DNA of 64,000 bases from a virus: the IMG/VR virus record IMGVR_UViG_3300042691_035814, positions 1 through 64,000 of that record; one strand, written 5' to 3'. The position numbers and the translations under genes were made by a program. Every line of letters starts with the position of its first letter. The stretch's first letter is position 1. Shown here in pieces: positions 8,237 to 20,100 of the stretch. The notes below the pieces were generated by a model. The model was not told the DNA's origin, did not search any database, and worked only from the letters and a program-made list of their open reading frames with translations.

Positions 8237-11200
8237 ATGATACAAAAGCACAGAATTTCGACAAATATTGGTAAGGACCAAAAAGTAACAGTTGAACTTA
8301 AACAGGATTACGATTTATTGGAAATTTTATCTTTAAAATTTTCACAAGTTGATGTTTATAGGTCATTATGTTCCGACTATGGCGTCGTTGTAGGTAGAAT
8401 TTCCGCAAATAATGGGTTTGGAATACCCAATGCAAGGGTTTCTATTTTTATTCCACTGGCTGACGAAGATGCCGATGACCCCGTTATTTCTGCTTTATAT
8501 CCATATACTGCAACTGATGATACAAACGATGGTGGTTATAAGTATAATTTATTACCATCAAGAAGACAACATGGTGGACATGAACCCACGGGTACTTTTC
8601 CTGACCAATTAGATATTTTAACTAGAGAAGAAGTACTTGAAGTTTACGAAAAATATTACAAGTACACAGTTAAAACAAATGAATCCGGAGATTTCATGAT
8701 ATGGGGTGTTCCGGTTGGACAACAGACATTACACGTTGATGTTGATTTATCTGACATTGGTTGTTTTTCATTAAGGCCTGATGATTTTATTGCTCAAGGT
8801 GCGGGCGTTGATCAATTTATGACGACGTATAAATTCAAATCATCACCAGACCTTGCGTCACTTCCTCAAATTATAACATTTGAACAAACAATAGAAGTTG
8901 TACCTTTTTGGGGTAACGTCGAATTATGTGAAATCGGTCTAACAAGAACAGATTTTGATTTAGCCGACCAAGGAATTACAATACAACCTAAAGCATATCT
9001 TATTGGAGGGACATTTTCTGATACGGGAAAAAATTCAGTTAATAAAAATTGCAGACCCAGAAAGAAAATGGGTCGAAAATGTATGATGACATCTGAAAAG
9101 GGTCAAATAGAAACAATTAGATTTACATCAAAAAAAGATTCGCAGAGTAGGCCAATATTAGAAGAAGTGGAGTTGGATGAAGATATTGATGAAAATGGTT
9201 CATTTATGATGTCCGTAGATATGAATATGGATTATCTCGTAACAAATGAATTTGGTGAAAATGAATATAGCAACGACCCAAATAAAGGTATACCAACGTC
9301 GGCTGTTCAAAGATTTAGATTTACAATTAAAAATGAGAGTTTAGGTAGGGTTAGGACAACCGGAAGTTATTTAGTCCCTAACATTAAAGAACATGTTAGT
9401 ACTTTTACATATCCTGACGAATCGACAAAATCATATGCGTGGTCTACAAATTACGATGATTATCCTTTTTATGGTCAGTCAGATATTTTAAATAATGTTG
9501 ATGGTTTTTGGTACCCACAAGATTATTTTTATAGATTTACCTACAATAAAGTCTACACAGTATCTTCTTTTCAAAATTCGTATGAAACTGACTACAATGT
9601 TAAAAAAGAACAATTTTTAGGTATTAAAGAAATTGTTCCTGCGGAAGAAGAAGATTGTGACTCTTCAGTTAATACTTTTCCTGTAAATTTTGCTGTTAAG
9701 AATTACACTTTTAGTTTATTAATTGCTGATATTTTATTATATATTGAATATTTTCTAAATATAGTAAAATTAGGTTTTTTTAATGCTGCTGTTAAATCAA
9801 TAATGGGACTCGCATGTTCTATCGATGAATCACCAACAAGAAAACTTTCACTTCTATTAAAAAATTGGGGATTAAATATACAAGAAAGGTCACAAAAAAC
9901 TTTACATTTAATATCGTATCCCGAATGTGATGAGTGTACTGATGAAAATGACGCAAATAATTTACCACCAATTTTAACCGGATCACCAGTGGCAAATCCG
10001 TGTTACGTTGGTACATTTTTAATAAATAATACAGGTAGAACACAAAATGGGACATTACCTATGAGTAATTTTATTTTTTCCGCATCTACTGAAGGTAATT
10101 GTGTAAATTGTTCGGACCCTAATTTAGATATTGTATTAGCATCACAAAATAACCAATACTATACTTCCGGGTACACATCTTTGGCACATTTTTATCAAAA
10201 CATAAATAATTATATTGCAATCACATATAATTCGAATGCTAGTATATTTAGTGGAAATAAGTTTTTCAATATCTTAAGTGATCGTGTACAAGCGTCACCT
10301 ATTTATTGGAAAAGTTACACATATAATTTCAGTGCGTATGGTGGAATATCAAATTTAAGTTTAGTTTATAATGGAGTGCCTTACAATATACCTTTTCCAA
10401 TTAGTGCAACAACTTTTTTTCAGAGTTTATCTGGAGGTACGTTTGGTCCATCTGGTGCAACATTAACAATTACTAATCCCAATCAATTCACCATTGCACC
10501 AAATTGTACAAAAATTTTTGGTAATCTTACTGTTGTACATACCGGAGGTACTTCACCAAATACGGTGTCACCGTCAATAACAACTAGTTCAATTATTATT
10601 GATTATGAAAATATTACATTTTATGATGAAGATAATGCCTTTATAGATTTAAATCCACCATATCCTGCAGTACCAACAGGAAGAACTGTTCCAATTATAT
10701 TAGCAAACTCTGGATGTACAGAAACTGACCTATCATTAGCGATTACCGCGGAAATTGAATCTGGTTGTAATTTGTACGATTCACCGTACAATGAAAATTT
10801 GATTAATTATTATATCACTTCTACCGGTAATTTAAGTACTGATATCGGTGGATTTGGTGATAGGTTTTCAGTTAGTGATGATGATGGTAGGTCATATGTT
10901 TTACCTGGTAGTTATACTCCGGGGACTCAAATATACGCCACAGTGGTTAGTGACATTTATAATCTTAATGTTTGTTATTCATCAAAAAAAGGTGGTCCTA
11001 ATTTTGTTTATTTTGATGACATGCTAGTACCTCTTCCAAGATTGTGGGATGGCTACCTTAGAGGTAAAATTACGAAATCAGGTGTATCTGAATTTAGTAA
11101 CGGTGTTTTTTATATTGTACCAGGGTCACAAACTTTTTGGAGATTAATTGATATACTTAGTGAATTTAGAAAAAGAAAAAGAGTCGCAAAATTATTTTGT

Positions 11201-12556
11201 GGGGGTATTGCCAATTATAGTTTTATAAATAATTGGTTATCTGGTTCTTTGTATTTCTTTGCATTTAAGGCGAAAAATAAGAGGAGAAATAACACAAAAT
11301 ATTGTACCGATGTTGTTAAATGGATTACAGACCAATCAAGATTTTATTATAGGTCATGTAGATATGAAGACGCAACAAATACATGGGGTTCCAATTGGTA
11401 TGGAGGAGAGAAAAAAATAAATAGACCAACAACATTTGTTGATTTGGGTCCTCGAGATGAGTTCATTAAAGAAATATGTACTGACCCAAGTGTAGACCCT
11501 AATTGTTCTGTGTCTAGACAAATTGGACCAACATCGTTTAAAAGTTTTGGTGAAATACAAGGACTTAATATAAATTACAGACTTGATGTCACAAATGCGT
11601 CATATAATATAAATGATTTTTTTGATAATACCGGATTTTCAGGATACAGAAGAGTAATGAACGGTGATGTTTTACAATTAATATCAATTAATAATGAAGT
11701 AGGTATTGAAGAATTTGATTTACAAAACCCTAAATACCTCGGTTATTCGTATCAATTATTAGACCCCGAATTTTATCCTGACGTATTTAGTACGGATGGT
11801 GACGGTACACCCGGAACATATATGAGTGGAGGTAAACCAAACGGACCATTACCAGTAACATTTGATTTTACTGAAGATGGTGAGAGAATACGTGCTTGTT
11901 TGAATGAACCTACACATATTGACTATAGTGGAAATCATGTACAAGGTAGATTAACTGAATCTTCGCAACCTGTTCCTTTTTATTTATGGGAAAAAAATGC
12001 CAGTGGATTTGGAGATAACACACTAAATCAACATTGGGATTTTACACAAATTCAAGTTCAACCTTTACAAGGAATGACTTACGCGTACAGTTTAACAGGT
12101 TCACCAAATGATTCTTCAGACCAATATTTGTTATTACCGATGACATATACGTTCCCTGGTGAAACATTTACAGGAAATACCGGTAATGCAACAAATGAAT
12201 TACCTTATGATGTTGTGGTGGTTTCTCCTGACCCTGATAATCATACCATATACGATAGTGAATATCCAGGATTCACTTATTTATATGTGACTAGTGGTTC
12301 TACCTCAGGCACAGAAATAACTGCATATTTGGGTACACTTTATACAAGATACGGTACTGCAGGACAATGGCATTCAATTGCGTGGGATTATACTAACGAT
12401 TTCTTAATTAGAAGAACTGAGAATTATTATAGTGGTAGTAAACAAATTTTATCAACCCCATTCTTATTTTATTTTGGTTTAAGACCGGGCAATACTGGCT
12501 TGGATAAATTTATTGAAAGGTTTGGACCCACCGGAGTGTTCCCTACACAAGAATAA
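8237..12556 (+). CDS. giant baseplate/tail structural protein with regulatory-like beta domain
   Basis: A 1439-residue virion protein in the position where T4 carries gp7. The first 175 residues contain a carboxypeptidase-regulatory-like / Ig-like beta module: GRISANNGFGIPNARVSIFIPL (about 54-75) and a later ESGDFMIWGVPVGQQTLHVDVD (about 150-172), split by an inserted Tyr-rich loop. The middle and C-terminal parts are Thr/Ser/Gly/Asn-rich beta-type sequence with many cysteines. Residues 489-528 form a long hydrophobic helical stretch, odd in a soluble structural protein. A basic region (FRKRKRVAKLF then KAKNKRRNN) sits near 975-1025. It overlaps the next gene by one base (TAATG). Wedge role is inferred from context; sequence identity to gp7 is not claimed. 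Confidence 0.75.
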   Translation: MIQKHRISTNIGKDQKVTVELKQDYDLLEILSLKFSQVDVYRSLCSDYGVVVGRISANNGFGIPNARVSIFIPLADEDADDPVISALYPYTATDDTNDGGYKYNLLPSRRQHGGHEPTGTFPDQLDILTREEVLEVYEKYYKYTVKTNESGDFMIWGVPVGQQTLHVDVDLSDIGCFSLRPDDFIAQGAGVDQFMTTYKFKSSPDLASLPQIITFEQTIEVVPFWGNVELCEIGLTRTDFDLADQGITIQPKAYLIGGTFSDTGKNSVNKNCRPRKKMGRKCMMTSEKGQIETIRFTSKKDSQSRPILEEVELDEDIDENGSFMMSVDMNMDYLVTNEFGENEYSNDPNKGIPTSAVQRFRFTIKNESLGRVRTTGSYLVPNIKEHVSTFTYPDESTKSYAWSTNYDDYPFYGQSDILNNVDGFWYPQDYFYRFTYNKVYTVSSFQNSYETDYNVKKEQFLGIKEIVPAEEEDCDSSVNTFPVNFAVKNYTFSLLIADILLYIEYFLNIVKLGFFNAAVKSIMGLACSIDESPTRKLSLLLKNWGLNIQERSQKTLHLISYPECDECTDENDANNLPPILTGSPVANPCYVGTFLINNTGRTQNGTLPMSNFIFSASTEGNCVNCSDPNLDIVLASQNNQYYTSGYTSLAHFYQNINNYIAITYNSNASIFSGNKFFNILSDRVQASPIYWKSYTYNFSAYGGISNLSLVYNGVPYNIPFPISATTFFQSLSGGTFGPSGATLTITNPNQFTIAPNCTKIFGNLTVVHTGGTSPNTVSPSITTSSIIIDYENITFYDEDNAFIDLNPPYPAVPTGRTVPIILANSGCTETDLSLAITAEIESGCNLYDSPYNENLINYYITSTGNLSTDIGGFGDRFSVSDDDGRSYVLPGSYTPGTQIYATVVSDIYNLNVCYSSKKGGPNFVYFDDMLVPLPRLWDGYLRGKITKSGVSEFSNGVFYIVPGSQTFWRLIDILSEFRKRKRVAKLFCGGIANYSFINNWLSGSLYFFAFKAKNKRRNNTKYCTDVVKWITDQSRFYYRSCRYEDATNTWGSNWYGGEKKINRPTTFVDLGPRDEFIKEICTDPSVDPNCSVSRQIGPTSFKSFGEIQGLNINYRLDVTNASYNINDFFDNTGFSGYRRVMNGDVLQLISINNEVGIEEFDLQNPKYLGYSYQLLDPEFYPDVFSTDGDGTPGTYMSGGKPNGPLPVTFDFTEDGERIRACLNEPTHIDYSGNHVQGRLTESSQPVPFYLWEKNASGFGDNTLNQHWDFTQIQVQPLQGMTYAYSLTGSPNDSSDQYLLLPMTYTFPGETFTGNTGNATNELPYDVVVVSPDPDNHTIYDSEYPGFTYLYVTSGSTSGTEITAYLGTLYTRYGTAGQWHSIAWDYTNDFLIRRTENYYSGSKQILSTPFLFYFGLRPGNTGLDKFIERFGPTGVFPTQE

Positions 12557-14319
12557 TGGAAAAGAAAAGAATTGTTTTACCAACAAAAAAATTTTTTAAG
12601 GCGAACGAACAAGACAATAGTCTAAGAATAAATTTATCTCAATCTGAAAATTTATTAAGAGAAGGTGATAAAGATATTATTTTAGATATTGCAGAACAAT
12701 TTAATACAGAAAGAAATGATAGTAAAAACTATAAGATATATGGTAAGATAAGAATGGTTTTTAGAAATATATTTTCCGGACAAACATCTTATGTTCCATT
12801 ATCTAGAGATTTATATTTACTTGGCGATGGAACAGGTTCTAATGATGGGTTTTTACCATATAATGAATTTGCGTTTTTAAGAAATGATGTTGTTAGAGAA
12901 AAAAACTCACCAAATTCAGGAAGTACTTTAGGTACATTTTCTCAAAATATAACAGTAGAAGGTTATACTGGACATACAACTGTAACACCAATTATGGCAC
13001 CATATCATAATTGGAATTTATATCTATCTTATGTGTATACTGGTGACACTTCTTTCCCCATGAGATACACTTTGACAGGTAACACATATGCAGATTTTAC
13101 TGCGGGAGATGGAATACCTTTTAGAGTATATACTAGTGGTAAATACTATAAGTTTATATCACCTGTTGAACACGGAATATCTGCGGGAGAATACCTGATT
13201 TTATCAGGAGGTTCGTTTAATAACTCAATACCATTAAGTGGAAGAACATATTATGTGGATAGTGTTGGTGATGAAACATATAATTCGTCAAAATATGTTT
13301 TGAATATTTTACAAACACAAATTGAAACAGGGTATACGTTAAGTAACATTATGGTTTGTAAAAGATGTATTGATAAAAATAACATCAATGGTACGACATC
13401 ACAATATTATGTACACAAACATAAAACACTTACAACATATGATTCTTATTTATTAGACAAGTTAGGTTTTGAATCATCAATATGGGAAGAAGAAAAGAAA
13501 TTATTATTTGAAAATAGTTTGGGGACAAATGATTATTTGGTTGTTAGAAATAGAATGGAGTCGTTGTATTATTCATTTAAGCAACCGTTTATATTAACTG
13601 GAATAACAAATAATTTAGGGTACACACCAACTGATGTGTATGTGTCAGTAATCTTTAAGAACGGAAACGGGTATTTTAACTATCCACCTAAAGTAGGTTA
13701 CAAATTTCATTTTCATGACACATGGATTGACCAACATTTTAGTGGTAACACCAGCGAAGAAACATCATTAACATCAACAAGTTTTAGTTCTAACACACCT
13801 ATTTATAGTGCGTTTACATTTAATTCAGGTAATTCGTTATCAGTTGGGTCAACACTTACGGGTGCGTTTGTAGAATATAATGACAGAGATTTCAAAGAAA
13901 GAATAATAAGTGAAGCGTTTCATAAATTATCTACACCTAATTTAATTTTTGACCATGATCAAGACGATCCAACAACATACTCTGGAGCGTCCGCAGATAA
14001 TTTAGTCGGTCTTTTTTATCAACCACATAATAGAGTTAAACTAAGAGAGTTATCACCATACGTTGAATCGTATAATACAAATGACATTTTTAATTTACCT
14101 GAGAATGTAAAATATGATAATAATGAAAAATTGTGGAAATGGAGAGACTTATACGACCATGGTTATGTTGACCCTGATGGATACGGGACAGATTTTCCTT
14201 TCATGAATAATAATCATTATGTACATAATGATATAAATTTTTACCTAAGAAACGAACAACAATATAGAAATAAGGCGGACGGTATAATAAAAATTAAAAA
14301 TAGAAATATAGACTGTTAA
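12556..14319 (+). CDS. baseplate/tail structural protein, unknown family
   Basis: A 587-residue protein translated through a TAATG stop/start overlap with the giant gene before it, and followed without any gap by the next gene. The N-terminal 70 residues are charged and helical; the rest is Ser/Thr/Tyr/Gly-rich beta-type sequence like its neighbours. A recurring Tyr-Thr-Ser-Gly composition is shared with the adhesins downstream. Its position between the gp6-like gene and the fibre genes suggests a baseplate wedge or fibre-attachment role, but I recognise no domain. Confidence 0.75.
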   Translation: MEKKRIVLPTKKFFKANEQDNSLRINLSQSENLLREGDKDIILDIAEQFNTERNDSKNYKIYGKIRMVFRNIFSGQTSYVPLSRDLYLLGDGTGSNDGFLPYNEFAFLRNDVVREKNSPNSGSTLGTFSQNITVEGYTGHTTVTPIMAPYHNWNLYLSYVYTGDTSFPMRYTLTGNTYADFTAGDGIPFRVYTSGKYYKFISPVEHGISAGEYLILSGGSFNNSIPLSGRTYYVDSVGDETYNSSKYVLNILQTQIETGYTLSNIMVCKRCIDKNNINGTTSQYYVHKHKTLTTYDSYLLDKLGFESSIWEEEKKLLFENSLGTNDYLVVRNRMESLYYSFKQPFILTGITNNLGYTPTDVYVSVIFKNGNGYFNYPPKVGYKFHFHDTWIDQHFSGNTSEETSLTSTSFSSNTPIYSAFTFNSGNSLSVGSTLTGAFVEYNDRDFKERIISEAFHKLSTPNLIFDHDQDDPTTYSGASADNLVGLFYQPHNRVKLRELSPYVESYNTNDIFNLPENVKYDNNEKLWKWRDLYDHGYVDPDGYGTDFPFMNNNHYVHNDINFYLRNEQQYRNKADGIIKIKNRNIDC

Positions 14320-15117
14320 ATGGAAATTCTTAGAAAAACGGAAGACCAAAATATTTTATTGAATACTGAAAACCAATTTAAAACTGATTTAGGTTGGCAA
14401 GAAAATTTTCAAGAATTAGAAAGAGAAACTTTATTAAGTATTATTAATCCGATTGAAAATTATGAAACTATGCGGTATATACATAAACCATATACCTCAT
14501 CAAACGGTGTCTCACAAACAGACATATGGTTTTATTTTTATTTTATTGATTCAACAGGAACAGGATACACAAACGGATTAGATTATGAACTAGTTGGAAT
14601 AACAGCTAAAGAGAACGAATTAATGTTGAAACAGTCAACCGAAAGTTTTTTTAGATTAGAATTTTATAAAACACCAAATGGCGATATACCCGACAGAACA
14701 AATAGAAGACTAGTTTTTGCAAAAAATTTGGCGTTACCATTAGGTGAAAAATATTTGTACACTACGTTGAATGGATTTATTCATTTACCTGTTTTTATGG
14801 GTTCAAACTATAAAAATAAAGAAAATATGTATTTGTTTTGGTTTAGTGACGATTCAGCATTTAATGAAACAAATTTAACTGGTAACACATTTTATATGAC
14901 CGCTAAATTTTATAATGCTAAAGACGGTACTATTTTAGATTTTACCACAACGGGATTAACAATGAATCAACAAGTAATTGAGCCAAGAGACATGTATTAT
15001 AAAATGCAAATAAATCGTTCAGATTATTCTTATGAAGTGTATAGATATACTAGTGGAACCACAGGAACAAGAATTGGTGAAGCTCATGACCCAATAATAT
15101 TTTATGAGAAAATGTAA
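14320..15117 (+). CDS. baseplate-associated structural protein, unknown
   Basis: A 265-residue protein whose ATG follows the previous stop directly. The N-terminal 45 residues (KTEDQNILLNTENQF, then GWQENFQELERE) resemble a short helical attachment segment, followed by beta-type sequence. No membrane segment or signal peptide. By context it is part of the baseplate/fibre assembly; no family assigned. Confidence 0.72.
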   Translation: MEILRKTEDQNILLNTENQFKTDLGWQENFQELERETLLSIINPIENYETMRYIHKPYTSSNGVSQTDIWFYFYFIDSTGTGYTNGLDYELVGITAKENELMLKQSTESFFRLEFYKTPNGDIPDRTNRRLVFAKNLALPLGEKYLYTTLNGFIHLPVFMGSNYKNKENMYLFWFSDDSAFNETNLTGNTFYMTAKFYNAKDGTILDFTTTGLTMNQQVIEPRDMYYKMQINRSDYSYEVYRYTSGTTGTRIGEAHDPIIFYEKM

Positions 15118-15119
15118 AA

Positions 15120-16238
15120 ATGGAAAAAAATACGTATAAAATATTAATAAATCAAATACCAAAAGTTAAGCTACATTCATTAACAGGACAATATTGGTTT
15201 GATAGTTTTGGTAATTTATTTCCGTGGTCAGGAGGTACAAACTTATCACCTGAAACCGGTACAACATATTTTAATGTAAGTGGAGGTACAGTCACTAGTG
15301 GTTATTATAGATGGAATGGAACTACTTGGGTAACATATACTGGTAACACTGGTTATGATTATTATGTACCTATTTTTTTAGAAAGTAGTGTTGATGAAAT
15401 GGGTGTAATGGTTGGGTTTGATGGTAATATTACTCAAATGAATCAATTATGTAATTTTTCTTACACTCAAACAGGTTCAACTATACAAGTATATAATACC
15501 TCAGACCCTTTAGTTTTAAGAACATTAAAAGAACAAACATATACAATTAATTGGGGTGATGGAAGTGTATCCGGAATTACAATAACAGACGGAACACCAT
15601 CAGCGTCATTACCATCATTAACACATACATATTCAACATCGTCAGGATATACTATATCAATAACTTTAGATTCACCTTGGTCTAAACAGAAATTAAGTAA
15701 ATTAGTAACAATACCTAAAAATATTTCAGTTGCAAATCCTTTAGGTACTTTCAGTGGATTTACCATACCATTTACAATTAATACGGGACAAACAATTGAT
15801 TATTTAAATGATTATGATTATGTTCAAGGATATACTGGATATACCACAATATCGTTTGCTGCAATTGGTAAAAGTAGAATTTCTGAATTGAAATTATATG
15901 GGTCAAACACATATAGTGGAGTAACAACAGGTACGAATAATGGTATAGGATATAGTGCGTATACAATTGATGGTTTATATTATACCGATTATAGTGATGG
16001 GTATACTATGATAACCGGGTCAACATCAGGGTATACAAAAGAAGAAATATTCAATAATTTGATAACAAGAAATGAACATTTCCTTGGTTTTATAGATGAA
16101 CCAACAGTCTATTCTGACATTTTTATTGAAAGAGGTAAACAATCACCTTTGGAAAATAATTTAAGATTATGTGAAATTGATAATGTTGGAGAACTTGACT
16201 TGTATGGAAATGGATTTTTTAATGTAAAAAAACAATAA
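15120..16238 (+). CDS. tail structural protein with PKD-like domain
   Basis: A 372-residue protein. A PKD-like Ig fold is visible around 140-190: TINWGDGSVSG, then SLTHTYSTSSGYTISI, the usual WGDG...HTY signature of PKD domains, which in surface proteins mediate protein or glycan contact. The N-terminal 100 residues include a Gly/Thr/Tyr-rich region (YRWNGTTWVTYTGNTG) of the kind seen in phage fibre adaptors. It starts 2 bases after the preceding gene. Likely a baseplate-peripheral or fibre-attachment protein; exact location in the virion is inference. Confidence 0.78.
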   Translation: MEKNTYKILINQIPKVKLHSLTGQYWFDSFGNLFPWSGGTNLSPETGTTYFNVSGGTVTSGYYRWNGTTWVTYTGNTGYDYYVPIFLESSVDEMGVMVGFDGNITQMNQLCNFSYTQTGSTIQVYNTSDPLVLRTLKEQTYTINWGDGSVSGITITDGTPSASLPSLTHTYSTSSGYTISITLDSPWSKQKLSKLVTIPKNISVANPLGTFSGFTIPFTINTGQTIDYLNDYDYVQGYTGYTTISFAAIGKSRISELKLYGSNTYSGVTTGTNNGIGYSAYTIDGLYYTDYSDGYTMITGSTSGYTKEEIFNNLITRNEHFLGFIDEPTVYSDIFIERGKQSPLENNLRLCEIDNVGELDLYGNGFFNVKKQ

Positions 16239-16244
16239 AAATCA

Positions 16245-16251
16245 TATTTAT
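16245..16251 (+). promoter_or_regulatory. TATTTAT element
   Basis: CATATTTAT in the short gap between two structural genes, 12 bases before the ATG at 16264. Same class as the element at 5885. Confidence 0.3.
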
Positions 16252-16263
16252 TAATAAAAGTTT

Positions 16264-17184
16264 ATGGCAGTAGGATCATATGGTATAGTAAGACCTTCAG
16301 ATGTTTCACCAGCGGATGTTGAAATAATATTTCATTATGTTTCTGAAAGGACATCTACTTCACCGGTAACAATGAAAAAATTAAATTCAGAGGATATATT
16401 GACCCCTGTTTTTCATAATGCAAATACAACAAATGACACAAATGCACCTAATGTTGAAATTTTGGGTGGTTTATATAATTTAAAATTAAGTGCAGATGAC
16501 TTTTCAGATTTAGGTATATATACACTACATATTAGACCAAAACAAATCAGAACTACGATTTCTGATTGCGGTATTTTGGCGTCATTACCATCGGTAAGAG
16601 GACTAATTATTGACTTAAGTAACATACCATCTGAAGATAGGAATAAATTTACACCTCAAGGATTAGTTGGATATAGAGTTGAATATATAAACACGGTAGA
16701 TAATAAGAAAATACCTAACTTTTATAGAATAGTTACATCATCTTTTTATTGTACACCTATTGTATCAAATCTAACAAGTACGACACAAAAATCTATAAGG
16801 TATCAATATACCGAACAAGCGACAAATTTGATGTTTTTAACTGTAACACCATCATCCGCTCCGTCAAATAAACCTAATACAGTACCATTTATTGGTTCAC
16901 CATCACAAAAAATTATACTTACAAATACTTTTGTGAACCCAACAACTATTGAGATAGAAATGGTTGAACATGATGCGTCTACATTGGCGAATGCGTTGTA
17001 TGGTAATCAAACTAAGGCGGTATCTTCCGGTATTTATACGATTTATGATAATAACAACAATATCTATAAGCAATACAACCTATATGAAGTTAAGGATGAA
17101 TTTAACGAAACGTTGTACGAAGTTCGTGAACAGAGAACAGATATTGACGAAACACTAAACTTTGACACTATTACAACAATATAA
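16264..17184 (+). CDS. baseplate structural protein, unknown
   Basis: A 306-residue protein of about the size of T4 gp8, though I see no sequence-level match to it. The N-terminus ([20 protein letters not shown]) and an alternating beta-type pattern throughout are typical of phage wedge proteins. It ends at TAATG, so its stop overlaps the start of the 1585-residue gene by one base, indicating coupled synthesis. Function inferred only from neighbours. Confidence 0.75.
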   Translation: MAVGSYGIVRPSDVSPADVEIIFHYVSERTSTSPVTMKKLNSEDILTPVFHNANTTNDTNAPNVEILGGLYNLKLSADDFSDLGIYTLHIRPKQIRTTISDCGILASLPSVRGLIIDLSNIPSEDRNKFTPQGLVGYRVEYINTVDNKKIPNFYRIVTSSFYCTPIVSNLTSTTQKSIRYQYTEQATNLMFLTVTPSSAPSNKPNTVPFIGSPSQKIILTNTFVNPTTIEIEMVEHDASTLANALYGNQTKAVSSGIYTIYDNNNNIYKQYNLYEVKDEFNETLYEVREQRTDIDETLNFDTITTI

Positions 17185-20100
17185 TGGCCAAATATATAGT
17201 ACCAAGTAAAGCCGCAAGTGGGGCACAAACATTCAGTGATAGTTTAGTTGGTAATCAAATTACCGATGGTACTAGTCAATTAACTAATACTAATTTTATT
17301 TTAGATAAAGTTATCCCTGAAAAAGACAGTAAAAAATTTAGAACAGGTACATTCTCAGATTTTTTAACTCTTGATGATTTAAAGGAGGAAACCAAATCAG
17401 TAACAACTCAGTCTAAAAAACAAAAAGAAGAAGAAGTAAAATTTAAAGGTAGTAAGAATGATGCGGGTAAATCTTTATTTGGTTCCTTAAAAGAAAGATT
17501 ATTAGTTTCATTATCAAGAATAATAAAAAAATATCCGGCAGCGGTTTTAGTTGATAAAAATAAACCATCTAGTGCGAGTCCTTATAGTGCGGAAAATATT
17601 GTTTATGACAATAATTTAAAAACCACTGAATTCTTTATACAAACATCGTTGTTTTTTAATCCAATTGATGTTGTTTTTTCTACACCAAAAAGTAACATTA
17701 TACCAGACTCAGATAATGAAATAAGAAATTTTTATTCTTCATATAAAAATTATGTGATTGATATAAATGGTGTAACATATGGTATTATAAATTACGTAGA
17801 ACCAAATGCGGTAAATAAAATAAAAATCAAGGTAAATGGTCAACCTTTCCCTAATCTTACAGCATATACGGGAAATTATTTGATTAGACCAACTGATTCA
17901 ATAACGGAAGAATTTTTTAATGGTTTAGATGATTTAGAAGAAATATTATTAAATAGAGAAACCACACCAAAATATAACGCTCCGTTTTTAATACCTAAAG
18001 ACAATTCCGATAATTCAAAAACCATTTTAGCAACAGTAGAATATAATTGGCCAATATCGAGAGATGGATGGAATATTGAAATACTTGGTGTTAATTATGA
18101 AAAATATGTCACAGATTTAATTGATGTTGCAGACCAAATAGACGATTATAAATCTAACTTATTTGTTAGATTTATGTCATCACCTCAACTTTATGAGTTT
18201 GATACAGAAGAAAAGAAGGCGGAATCTGTTTTTCAGTTGTATGGACAAAGTTTTGATACAGTAAAAAAATATATTGACAATATCGCGTACATGCGTAATG
18301 TGTCTTATGATGGTATTAATAATTTACCAGACGTACTTTTAAAAAATTTAGCAAATACGTTAGGTCTATCAACAATTAAATTATTTGATGAACAAAGCTT
18401 AGACCAAATTTTATATACAAGAATTGATTCACAGTACACCGGAGTTAATTTAGGGTATAATCAAATTGAAGCAGAATATGAATTTTACAGAAGAATACTC
18501 ATTAATCTTGCTTACTTATATAAATCAAAAGGAACAAGATCATGTATTGAATTTTTCTTAAAATTTATCGGTGCACCTGAACCAATGATTCAATTTGATG
18601 AATATGTTTATAATGTAACATCATTTCCAAAATCGTTTGATATTGACCAAGACATTTATGATGTAACATTAGGTGTCAAAAATTTAACGACTGCAACATT
18701 TATTCCAAGTGCGTACACATATACTAATACAGTAATTACTTCTTCAACAACATATACTAGAGATGAGTATCCTGTTGAAGAAGGTACAGGTTATCCAAGA
18801 AAAGCGTTTAGTGAAGCAAACGACATCTTTTTTGAAAAAGGTGCAGGTTGGTATGATATAACAATTGACCATAGATCGAGAGATATACTTGATGTTGATA
18901 ATTCAATTACAACTGGTAGAACAAAAACATTAAAGACAAAAATGAAACCATATACATATGGTGAAGAATACTTTGATGTTTTTAGAACATTACCTGGATT
19001 AGATACTGGTTATGAATTAGAAGCGGATATAGATAATAGAAAGAGTGAAATTTTTGGTGAAAGTTCATATTTTGTTTTAAATAGAAAAAACATACAACTG
19101 TATCTTTCAGCATCAAGAACTGTTGATTATGACATCTATAGAAAATCTAGAAACTTAGAATTAACATTCGGTACCACAACATTATATCCACAAACAGGAG
19201 TAACTTTTGCTGAGTATCTAAATGAAGTTTTAAGTAGACTTATAAAGAACTCACATAAAATAAGATATAAAAAGAATTATATAATATTGGAAGATGTCTT
19301 TAGAGATTATCTTTCAAGAACAACATATACCCCATTTAATTTTATTGACGTAGAAGAATATATAAATCGAATGAGTCCATACTGGACACAAATGATTGAC
19401 CAGTTTATTCCTGCTACAACACAATGGTTAGGTGGAAATGTGATTGATAATGGTGTATTAGGTAGACCAAAATATCCATATAGATTTGGTTGTCAACCTA
19501 AAAAGTTTATTGAAGAATTATTTCCTGATTTTGAAACAGCGATTGAAGAAGATTTAGAAACATTATTAGGTTCAGAAGAAAATTTTAGAGGTTTAATTAA
19601 GTTGACCGGAGTAACTTATTATCCTGTAATCATTATTGATGATGTTGTTTATTCAGGAACAAATTATTCTGTTATAATAAGTGGGACATCAAACACAACA
19701 AATAGTGCTCAATTATTTGACCCATTCCCTATGACAGGATGTACCAGTTTAACAAATAATGATCCAGTAAATTTGGCGTTAATTTGTGATTACAAACAAT
19801 ATATTAATCCTGACGTAACGAAAATCAAACAATTATGGATAACCGCATTATCAAATTTAATTGATGATTATATCAATACTTCAGAAACTATGGATGAACC
19901 CGGTTGTATTGATAGTTATGCTCCATATACCGCAGAAACGGGAAATAGTTCATGTCCACAAGTACCTAAACCACTTTTAACTTATAATATTTTTGTAGAT
20001 ACAGACGGTATTGATAAAATAGAAATAACATCTATAAAATATGGTACAAATGATTGTTCAGTAAACGATTATTTAGACTATATGTTTAATGCGGAATATT

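Noticed and set aside
11216-11233. TATAAATA-like T4 late promoter sequence
   Set aside because: Lies inside a structural gene, not before a start; T4-type sites were not enriched upstream of genes, unlike TATTTAT.
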